NCBI GenBank assembly: GCA_964458015.1
Contig: CAYWGR010000197.1
Coordinates: forward strand, 1-10,247
Direction: 5' to 3'
DNA from: CAYWGR01 sp964458015
GTDB taxonomy: Bacteria; Planctomycetota; Planctomycetia; Pirellulales; Thermoguttaceae
Length of the DNA: 10,247 nt
The notes below the pieces were generated by a model, which was not told the origin of the DNA, ran no database searches, and worked only from the letters and a program-made list of their open reading frames with translations. A program made the position numbers and the translations under genes. Shown in pieces: positions 1-6,727 of the stretch (its first letter is position 1; every line of letters begins with the position of its first letter).

Positions 1-11
1 TTCACCCCGCC

Positions 12-20
12 AAGAAGGAG
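12..20 (+). promoter_or_regulatory. Strong Shine-Dalgarno site for the upstream start of the GH127 gene
   Basis: AAGAAGGAG ends 9 bases before the ATG at 30. This favours the long start. The alternative ATG at 129, which begins the better signal peptide, has no comparable purine-rich site before it (the preceding bases are mainly pyrimidine). Confidence 0.6.
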
Positions 21-29
21 CATCCCGCT

Positions 30-2972
30 ATGAAGAGCGACATACTGACGTTACTGCCGATCGAGCGTCTTTCCGAGTGCCAACTCCCATCTGTTTCTCA
101 GCCGTCGAGAATCGCAATCCCTCTCTTGATGAAACAACTGCTTGCCGTCGCCATGCTCTTCGCTTGGGCCACCGCACTGACGGCGGGCGAACGCGACGTC
201 GTTCAGCCAATCATTGCCGACAAATTGATTGCGACAAGGCTCACGCACGAGGAAATGTCGGGCGGCGAAATCGACCGACGCATCATGGACTTGATTCTCA
301 AAAACTACATGGTTCTCAACCTGGACCGGGACTGGCTGGACATGTTCAAAAACCGGACCGCTCGCGGGGACAAAAACTGCATTTACTACGGCATCGGCAA
401 AGTCTTGGATGCCGGCACCCTGTTTGCCCAATACACCGGCGACCCGAAAGTGGCCGAACGCGCCCAGTACATCATGGACCGGTTGCGCGGTTCGCGCGAC
501 GCAGACGGGTATCAGGGCTTTTGGAACGTCGAGCCGAACAACCACCAGAACGTCGTCAATTGGATTCTCCACGAGCAGGAGTACCTCAACTTGGCGCTGG
601 TGCGAAACTACCGGGCGACGGGAAATCCGCAATCCTTGGCGGACGCGAAAATCATGGCGAACTACATCATGCGATCGTTTCCCGCCAACGAAAAGGGAGA
701 ACATATTATTCCCCCCGGCACCTCCATCGCGGGAATCACGGAGAGCTTTGAAGAACTTTATCGCGTAACGGGCGAGAAAGCCTATCTCGAATTCGCCAAA
801 CACCTGCAATATGAGCCGCACTGGTACTACTTGAAACCGTATGACGCCTGGGAAAAGAACATTGCGAAGGCCCATTACCATGTCTACGTCATGCTGTCGC
901 ACATGTATCCCGACACCGAACTGTACCGGCTGATCGGCGGCGAGGATTACCTGAAAAAAAGCCTGTGGATGAAGCACGAGTTGTTGGAACGGGGGCGCGG
1001 CGGGCTGCTGGTCACCGGCTCTACGTCGCAGGGCGAGTTCTTCACGTACAATCAAGACGGTTCGGGACCGGTCGAAGAATCCTGCGTCACGGCCTATCTG
1101 CTCCGCTGGATCGACAGCCTTATGCGGCTGGAAGGCGATCTGCGGTACGGTGATATCATGGAACGGGCGATCTACAACGCCCTGTTCGGGGCGCAATCGC
1201 CGGACGGCCGCCACATCTGCTACTTCACGCCGTTTACCGGAAAGCGAACATTCCAATCGATCGACACCTTCTGCTGCAACGGAAATTTCCGGCGCGCGGT
1301 CGCCGAATTGCCGCAGAAAGTATACTACCGCACCCCAGACGGCGGCATCGCGTTGAACCTGTTCACCAATTCCGACAAAAAGTTCGACGTCCACGGCAAG
1401 ACCGTTGAGATCAAACAGGAAACCGCCTACCCGAATTCCGGCGAAATCAAGCTGTCGTTTACGTGCTCGGAGCCGGTCGAATTTCCATTCCTGTTCCGCA
1501 CCCCGCGTTGGACGGAAAAAATCGAGTGCGCTGTGAACAATGCGTCGTGCCCGTTGAATAAGTCCGAGTTGGGCTACGCACAAATCAAACGGGTTTGGAA
1601 ATCCGGCGATACGCTGACCATTTCCATGCCGATGAACTGGCGTTTTGTTCGCGGCCGTATGATTCAGGACGGCCGCGTCGCCCTTTTGCGCGGACCGGTT
1701 TTGTTCACGTTGAGCGATAAACTGAACGCGGAGACGCTCAAAAAGTGCCCGAACCCCCGCGATCTGGTCCTCGATCCGGCAAGCATCGGCAACCCGGTCT
1801 TGGACGACAGAATCCGTCCCAACGGGCAGAAGGTCGTCGTCAAAGCGTGGACGAACGCCGAGCGTACGGGCACGCCGGTCGATGTCGTTCTGACCGAGTT
1901 CGTCGATCCCGACGGCATTGACGTGTATTTCAAGGTTCCCGATCTCAAAGATACGCGGCCAATTCGAATCATGGACGAAGAATTGCTTTCGGAGCCTCGT
2001 CGATCGGCCAACGGCACGATCACGTTCGCGTGGTACGGTCCGAAAGGCGATCGCACTATCGAAAACTTATTTTCCGTAGAGGGAGAATGCGTTGCCGATC
2101 TGGCGGCCGATTACCGGAATCCGCAGGGCAAGTTGGATGTGCCCGCGGCGTTCCCCGACCGCTCGAAATCAGGGTCATGGTCGCTTTTCAACTGCAAGAA
2201 CGACGGTTTGCTGTCCACGGCCAAGGATTCCGACAAGAAGCAGTTGAACTCGGCATTCAAAGCAGACGGATGCCCGCTGGGTTGCGCCTACGGTCTGAAA
2301 GGTGAGACGCTGGGCTTTTTCGCCGACTATGCGCCCGCAAAAAATATGGAGGCGAGTTGGGCGCAACATTATTCGACAAACATGTTCGACCAGGTTATTC
2401 CGGAGAAAGAGCGGAACCAGTATTTGCTGACCCATCCAATAGCCGATCCTGCCAGCTATAACGTGATTCGCTGGACGCCGGGCCCGCAGTTTTCCGGCAA
2501 AGGCATCGTAATTTCGGGAAAGATACTGACCAATAGCGGCGGCGACGGCGTTTCGCTGAAAGCCGTCAACTGGAAAGACGATCGCACTCCGGTGCTTCCC
2601 AACGTCCTAGACATAACAACGGAGGGACGCACCCACAATTCGGAGTTCGTCGTCCGCATCAATCCCGGCGAGTTGGGGAAAAACGTCGATATCGCCATCG
2701 GCAACAACGGGACTCATCTGTGTGATGCGACGGCGATTTGCCTCCGTATTTACACAACCGACAAACGCACCGAAATGTCGGTCGTCAATGTCACCAAAAA
2801 GTTGCAGTCCGTTTTTCAGGGCAAATTCAGGACGGACTTGGGCAAGTATGCGGACCTTTTTGGAGACCCTGCCCCAGGTCAAGAGAAAACGCTCAGGGTC
2901 AGAGTGCAAGATTTGGGCGGCGCTATCAAGTATATCGAACTGCCCGAAGACGCCCCGCTTGAGTTGCCGTAA
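30..2972 (+). CDS. Secreted GH127 (DUF1680) glycoside hydrolase, beta-L-arabinofuranosidase type, with long C-terminal extension
   Basis: Probable exported hydrolase that removes terminal beta-L-arabinofuranose or a related sugar from glycans. Residues about 75-650 (numbered from base 30) read as the (alpha/alpha)6 barrel and beta-sandwich of GH127. The key residues are visible: E350-S-C352 in GPVEESCVT and C415-C416 in DTFCCNGN. They correspond to Glu338, Cys340, Cys417 and Cys418 of Bifidobacterium HypBA1, where these bind zinc and Cys417 is the nucleophile. The extra Cys415 of HypBA1 is replaced by Thr413. Family members are often about 650 residues; this one has some 300 more. Residues about 686-930 form a beta-rich, carbohydrate-binding-like module (VIRWTPGP, then FVVRINPG and GNNGTHLCDAT), followed by a short tail. 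Start: base 30 has a strong ribosome site, but a typical signal peptide (MKQLLAVAMLFAWATALTA) begins at the in-frame ATG at 129, giving 947 residues; either is possible. Substrate specificity is not determined by sequence alone. Confidence 0.9.
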   Translation: MKSDILTLLPIERLSECQLPSVSQPSRIAIPLLMKQLLAVAMLFAWATALTAGERDVVQPIIADKLIATRLTHEEMSGGEIDRRIMDLILKNYMVLNLDRDWLDMFKNRTARGDKNCIYYGIGKVLDAGTLFAQYTGDPKVAERAQYIMDRLRGSRDADGYQGFWNVEPNNHQNVVNWILHEQEYLNLALVRNYRATGNPQSLADAKIMANYIMRSFPANEKGEHIIPPGTSIAGITESFEELYRVTGEKAYLEFAKHLQYEPHWYYLKPYDAWEKNIAKAHYHVYVMLSHMYPDTELYRLIGGEDYLKKSLWMKHELLERGRGGLLVTGSTSQGEFFTYNQDGSGPVEESCVTAYLLRWIDSLMRLEGDLRYGDIMERAIYNALFGAQSPDGRHICYFTPFTGKRTFQSIDTFCCNGNFRRAVAELPQKVYYRTPDGGIALNLFTNSDKKFDVHGKTVEIKQETAYPNSGEIKLSFTCSEPVEFPFLFRTPRWTEKIECAVNNASCPLNKSELGYAQIKRVWKSGDTLTISMPMNWRFVRGRMIQDGRVALLRGPVLFTLSDKLNAETLKKCPNPRDLVLDPASIGNPVLDDRIRPNGQKVVVKAWTNAERTGTPVDVVLTEFVDPDGIDVYFKVPDLKDTRPIRIMDEELLSEPRRSANGTITFAWYGPKGDRTIENLFSVEGECVADLAADYRNPQGKLDVPAAFPDRSKSGSWSLFNCKNDGLLSTAKDSDKKQLNSAFKADGCPLGCAYGLKGETLGFFADYAPAKNMEASWAQHYSTNMFDQVIPEKERNQYLLTHPIADPASYNVIRWTPGPQFSGKGIVISGKILTNSGGDGVSLKAVNWKDDRTPVLPNVLDITTEGRTHNSEFVVRINPGELGKNVDIAIGNNGTHLCDATAICLRIYTTDKRTEMSVVNVTKKLQSVFQGKFRTDLGKYADLFGDPAPGQEKTLRVRVQDLGGAIKYIELPEDAPLELP

Positions 2973-2978
2973 TGTTTT

Positions 2979-2992
2979 TGTAATCGTTTACG
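2979..2992. promoter_or_regulatory. Candidate LacI-family operator between the two hydrolase genes
   Basis: TGTAATCGTTTACG contains the 12-base GTAATCGTTTAC, which is a palindrome at 10 of 12 positions centred on CG. A central CpG flanked by TAA and TTA half-sites is the established layout of LacI/GalR operators. It lies in the 60-bp gap, 40 bases before the ATG at 3033, where a repressor could block transcription into the GH2 gene. No regulator gene is in the window and no clear -35/-10 pair was found, so this is a site call from pattern only. Confidence 0.35.
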
Positions 2993-3019
2993 TTTCTTAT
3001 GGCCGCGAATGATTAAGAC

Positions 3020-3025
3020 AAGGAG
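3020..3025 (+). promoter_or_regulatory. Shine-Dalgarno site that fixes the GH2 gene start at 3033
   Basis: AAGGAG ends 7 bases before the ATG at 3033. An in-frame ATG at 3009 lies upstream of the site and would add eight charged residues before the signal peptide, so 3033 is the better start. Confidence 0.7.
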
Positions 3026-3032
3026 AACACCG

Positions 3033-6000
3033 ATGAACTTACGTTTGCCAATAATGGGGTTTTTGCTTTCGCTCGCGTTGCCCGCAATACTCAAGGCCGA
3101 TGATGTGCCGGCCGTTCGCTCGGTCACATCGCTCGACGGGCAGTGGTCGTTAGCCGTCGACCCGAAGAACGTGGGCCGTCAGCAAAGTTGGTTCAACAAC
3201 TTGCCCCCCGAGGCCAAGCCGGCTCAAGTACCCTGGATTATTCAAGAAACATTCCCCGCGTATCACGGCGTCGCTTGGTATTCGCGCGATTTTTCGGCCC
3301 CCAACAATCCTCATCCCGGCGGCCGTTATCTGCTGCGATTTTGGCAAGTGGATTATATGGCCGAAGTATGGATCAACGGCGTTCCGGTCGGTGGCCACGA
3401 AGGCGGCGAAACGCCCTTCGTGCTCGATGTCACCAAGGCCATTAAGCCTGGCGCGAAAAATCATCTGGCCGTCCGCGTGTTGAATCCGACGCATGAAATG
3501 ATCGACGGCATCTGCTTGAATCAAACCGGCCGCCGCTGCAAAACACTCCCGTTCAGTTCCGGCGGAAGTTACGACCACGGCGGCATCACCGAATCCGTGG
3601 AATTGCTCTGCACGCCGGCCGTCTATCTGAATGATCTATCGGTCGTGGCCAAACCGGAGGCAAAAGACGCCAACCTTCACGTTCAAATCGGCATCCACAA
3701 TACAACGGCGGAAGCGAAGAAAGGTTGCCTCGAAATCACGGTCTCATCCGCCCGAGACGGCGAAACGACCGCCACGGTTCGCCTCAATCGCGTTTTCCCG
3801 GTGGGAGACGCCTCGATCAACGCCGATCTGACCGTCGATCATCCGATCCTTTGGCAACTGAACAATCCCTATCTTTATCGCGTCAGCGTTCGGGCATATC
3901 TCGACGGCCAGAACGCCTTCGACGAACAATCGACGCGAACCGGTTTCCGCGACTTCCGTTACACCAACGGCTATTTCCGCTTGAACGGCAAGCGCATCTA
4001 TGTGCGTTGCAGCCACACGGTCAACAACTATCCCATCGGGCAGCAATTCCCGCGCGATCCCGATATGTTGCGGCGCGACCTGCTGAACATGAAGGTCATG
4101 GGCTTCAATGCCATCCGTTTCATTTGGGGCGGTGCGTCGCGAGTGCAACTGGATCTTTGCGACGAAATCGGCATGTTGGTCTACCAAGAATCCTACGCCT
4201 CGATGTGGATCGATCCTTCACCGAAAATGGTCGAACGATTCAACAGCGGCGTGAGCGAAGTGATCCGACGCGATCGGAACCATCCGAGCGTCGTGATGTG
4301 GGGATTGCTGAACGAATCGCAAAACGGCCCCGCCTTCAAACATGCCTTGACCATGCTGCCGATGGTCCGCCAACTGGACGACACGCGAATCGTCATGCTC
4401 AATAGCGGTCGTTTCGACGGCGTTGGAAACGGCATCAGCAGCGTTACAGGCATTCGTGCATGGCCCAAGCCCACGGCCACCGAGCCTTGGGCGGCAAAGA
4501 ACACCAGCGACCACGTGATCGAGGTTCTCGGCATTACATGGCCCGCCGGTTTTCTGGCTTTGCATCCCGGTCCGAAAAACGAGTATAGCGTAGCACGTTG
4601 GACGGCGCCCGCCGCGGGCGAGGCCGAGCTTTCGGTTCGTTTCGTCGGCATCGCCAAGCCCACAACGACTGATGTGCATGTGTTGCATCAAGGCAAGGCG
4701 TTGTTCGACGCCGCTTTGAACCTCAATGGTTCGCCCAATGAAGCCGCCTTTACTAAAAAACTTACCGTGGCGGCCGGCGACGCGATCGAGTGCGCCGTCG
4801 GATCGGGCAACGGCAATTACGGCGGCGACAGCACCGGTTTGGTTTTCACCGTGAAAATCGCGGGCAAAACCTATGACGCCGCCGCTCAGTTTTCACCCGA
4901 TACCAATCCCAGCGATGTGTGGAGTTTCGGACAACTAGCGCCCGATGCTGCCCCCAAGACGGCATCCTTCGCCCTATACTCCGGTGATGGCATCAAAGGC
5001 GTCGTCGGCAGCATATCGAACCCCGGCTCGCTTGTTTGGGAAGACATCATCAGCGACCGCCATGTCTATCCGCGCGTTCCGCACACCGGCGACATTATTC
5101 AGTCGCTCCGAGAACTCGACGCCAACGACCAAAATGTGTTCCTTACGGAATACGGCATCGGCAGCGCAGTCGATCTGTGGCGCGCCGTGCGTCATTTCGA
5201 ACAACGCGGAGCCGCTGACCTCGAAGATTCGCAATACTTCCGCGGTCTCCTCGGCCGATTCGCCAACGACTGGAAAAACTGGCGACTCGACGAGGTTTTC
5301 GGACGGCAGGAAGATTTCTTCATGGAAAGCCTGAAGAAAATGGCCGGACAGCGAACCTTGGGGCTCAACGCCATTCGGTCGAATCCCAAGATCATCTCGC
5401 ACAGCCTGACCGGAGCGATCGACCACGTGATGTGCGGCGAAGGTCTTACCACCTTGTTCCGCGAACTTAAGCCCGGCACGATCGACGCGATGTTCGACGC
5501 CTGGGCTCCGTTGCGTTGGTGTTTGTTCGCCGAACCGGTCCATATCCAACGCGGCGACAAGCTTCACCTCGAAGCCGTGCTTGCCAACGAGGACATGCTG
5601 CAACCCGGCACGTATCCGGCGATGTTCCAGGTGTTCGGCCCCCATGTCAAACACATTATGGATCGCTCGGTCAATGTGACGATTCCGCCCTATGACGCCA
5701 AGCACGAACCGCCTTTCGCCAAGAAGTACTTCTCCGACGATATCGTCGTTGACGGTCCCTCGGGCAAGTATCGTTTCACGGCTACCTTCCTGCAAGGCGC
5801 GGCAGCGGCCGGCGGCGAAACGGAGTTTTACGTCACCGATCCGGCCGAGATGCCGGCTGTCGAAACGGAAGTCGTCCTCTGGGGCGACGATCCTGTGCTG
5901 TCGCAATGGTTGGCCAAGCACAATATCCGCACTCGTGCGTTTAACGCCGAAATGCCCGCAAAACGCGAGGTGATTCTCGTGGGAGCCAAGCCGGCAGCGC

Positions 6001-6536
6001 CAGGCGGAGCCGCGGCTTTTGCACAACTCGCACGGCACATCGCCGCCGGCTCGACCGTCGTGTTCCTATCGCCCGAAGTTTTCGCCGCCAAGCCCGAACA
6101 GCCGACGGCCTTTCTGCCGTTAGTCCGCAAAGGCACGCTTGTGCCCATCTGGGGTTGGCTCTATCTGAAGGATGAATGGGCGAAGCGCCATCCAATTTTC
6201 GAGGGCTTGCCCGCCGGCGGATTGATGGACTACGCCTATTATCGCGAGCTTATTCCCGATTTGGTATGGCAAGGCCAGGATCCGCCCGCCGAAGCCGTCT
6301 CCGGCGCCATCAAAGCTTCGCAAGACTATACTTCCGGCCTCATGGTTTCGGTTTACAACCTTGGTGCGGGCCGCATGGTCTTGAACACGTTGCGAATTCA
6401 CCAAAATCTGTCGGGCAACCCGGCAGCCGAGCGGCTATTGCGCAACATGTTGCGCTATGCCGCCCGCGATGCCGCTAAACCAACGGCAAGTTTGCCTGCG
6501 GATTTCGACCAGCAGCTTAAAGCAATGGGATTATGA
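3033..6536 (+). CDS. Secreted GH2-family glycoside hydrolase with a module inserted in the catalytic barrel and a C-terminal amidotransferase-like domain
   Basis: Probable exported exo-glycosidase of the beta-galactosidase/beta-glucuronidase superfamily; the sugar cannot be named from sequence. Order, numbered from base 3033: signal peptide 1-22 (MNLRLPIMGF..ILKA); GH2 sugar-binding sandwich about 30-195 (SLDGQW, AEVWINGVPVGGHEGG); immunoglobulin-like sandwich about 198-300; TIM barrel from about 301 (RLNGKRIYV, MGFNAIRF). The acid/base is Glu428 in VVMWGLLNES and the nucleophile Glu706 in FLTEYG. These are 278 residues apart, against 76 in LacZ (E461/E537), because a beta-rich module occupies about 464-656 (LALHPGP, ARWTAPAAG, GNYGGDSTGL, SDVWSFGQL). 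A further sandwich spans about 815-940. Residues about 944-1155 resemble the class I glutamine-amidotransferase/ThuA-like fold found at the ends of some glycosidases, without a recognisable catalytic triad. The gene follows the GH127 gene by 60 bp on the same strand and is probably co-expressed with it. No frameshift is seen. The family call is firm; exact activity is open. Confidence 0.88.
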   Translation: MNLRLPIMGFLLSLALPAILKADDVPAVRSVTSLDGQWSLAVDPKNVGRQQSWFNNLPPEAKPAQVPWIIQETFPAYHGVAWYSRDFSAPNNPHPGGRYLLRFWQVDYMAEVWINGVPVGGHEGGETPFVLDVTKAIKPGAKNHLAVRVLNPTHEMIDGICLNQTGRRCKTLPFSSGGSYDHGGITESVELLCTPAVYLNDLSVVAKPEAKDANLHVQIGIHNTTAEAKKGCLEITVSSARDGETTATVRLNRVFPVGDASINADLTVDHPILWQLNNPYLYRVSVRAYLDGQNAFDEQSTRTGFRDFRYTNGYFRLNGKRIYVRCSHTVNNYPIGQQFPRDPDMLRRDLLNMKVMGFNAIRFIWGGASRVQLDLCDEIGMLVYQESYASMWIDPSPKMVERFNSGVSEVIRRDRNHPSVVMWGLLNESQNGPAFKHALTMLPMVRQLDDTRIVMLNSGRFDGVGNGISSVTGIRAWPKPTATEPWAAKNTSDHVIEVLGITWPAGFLALHPGPKNEYSVARWTAPAAGEAELSVRFVGIAKPTTTDVHVLHQGKALFDAALNLNGSPNEAAFTKKLTVAAGDAIECAVGSGNGNYGGDSTGLVFTVKIAGKTYDAAAQFSPDTNPSDVWSFGQLAPDAAPKTASFALYSGDGIKGVVGSISNPGSLVWEDIISDRHVYPRVPHTGDIIQSLRELDANDQNVFLTEYGIGSAVDLWRAVRHFEQRGAADLEDSQYFRGLLGRFANDWKNWRLDEVFGRQEDFFMESLKKMAGQRTLGLNAIRSNPKIISHSLTGAIDHVMCGEGLTTLFRELKPGTIDAMFDAWAPLRWCLFAEPVHIQRGDKLHLEAVLANEDMLQPGTYPAMFQVFGPHVKHIMDRSVNVTIPPYDAKHEPPFAKKYFSDDIVVDGPSGKYRFTATFLQGAAAAGGETEFYVTDPAEMPAVETEVVLWGDDPVLSQWLAKHNIRTRAFNAEMPAKREVILVGAKPAAPGGAAAFAQLARHIAAGSTVVFLSPEVFAAKPEQPTAFLPLVRKGTLVPIWGWLYLKDEWAKRHPIFEGLPAGGLMDYAYYRELIPDLVWQGQDPPAEAVSGAIKASQDYTSGLMVSVYNLGAGRMVLNTLRIHQNLSGNPAAERLLRNMLRYAARDAAKPTASLPADFDQQLKAMGL
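4422..5000 (+). other. Inserted beta-sandwich module inside the GH2 catalytic domain
   Basis: Residues about 464-656 of the GH2 protein lie between NSGRFDG and GSISNPGSLVWE, two stretches that, as I recall, are nearly adjacent in uninterrupted planctomycete relatives. The inserted part has the marks of a recurring carbohydrate-binding-like module: LALHPGP, ARWTAPAAGEAELSV, LTVAAGDAIECAVG, NGNYGGDSTGL and then SDVWSFGQL. The reading frame stays open throughout, so it is a domain insertion and not a disruption. Edges are approximate. Confidence 0.6.
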
Positions 6537-6548
6537 ATCCCAATACTG

Positions 6549-6711
6549 TCCCCTCGCCCTTTGGGCATTGGTATCTACATAACGCTGAATTCACGCGAAG
6601 GCGCAAAGAACCTATATGAAATATCTTTGCGACTTTGCGTGAGTCTTTGTTGGCAATTGCCCATCGATTCTAAAGGATGTGTAGATACCAATGCTTTCCT
6701 TGGAGAGGGGA
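6549..6711. repeat. Nested foldback element (MITE- or REP-like) between convergent genes
   Basis: A 15-base perfect inverted repeat, GCATTGGTATCTACA, occupies 6565-6579 and, as its complement, 6680-6694. Outside it, TCCCCTCGCC at 6549-6558 pairs with 6702-6711 at 9 of 10 positions. Inside it is a second hairpin (6591-6642). No ORF for a transposase fits inside, so if mobile it would be non-autonomous. No convincing target-site duplication is seen at either possible boundary. A run of five T at 6714-6718 follows the right arm, so transcripts of the GH2 gene, which stops at 6536, could end here. Confidence 0.65.
6591..6642. repeat. Inner hairpin of the foldback, CGCAAAG-type repeat
   Basis: TCACGCGAAGGCGCAAAG (6591-6608) pairs with CTTTGCGACTTTGCGTGA (6625-6642) at 16 of 18 positions around a 16-base AT-rich loop. 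The two mismatches are at arm positions 7 and 11. Repeats of the CGCAAAG/CTTTGCG type recur in many environmental bacterial genomes, as I recall; copy number here cannot be judged from one window. Confidence 0.6.
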
Positions 6712-6727
6712 AGTTTTTATATCCTTA

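Noticed and set aside
77..751. A 224-codon frame on the plus strand inside the GH127 gene
   Set aside because: It is an out-of-frame shadow, with a low-complexity Arg/Pro/His-rich product.
51..1583. A 510-codon open frame on the minus strand across the GH127 gene
   Set aside because: It is an antisense shadow from the codon bias of the plus-strand gene. The product has no recognisable motif, while the plus strand holds clear GH127 catalytic motifs.
3009..3032. ATG at 3009 as the start of the GH2 gene
   Set aside because: It lies before the Shine-Dalgarno site at 3020-3025, and the signal peptide begins properly at 3033.
4974..6038. A 354-codon open frame on the minus strand across the GH2 gene
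   Set aside because: It is the antisense of a confidently assigned coding region that contains the nucleophile motif, and its product has no family features.
6556..6566. GCCCTTTGGGC just after the GH2 stop as an intrinsic terminator
   Set aside because: The stem is only 4 bp with a 3-base loop and has no T-run after it. The larger foldback that overlaps it explains the region better.
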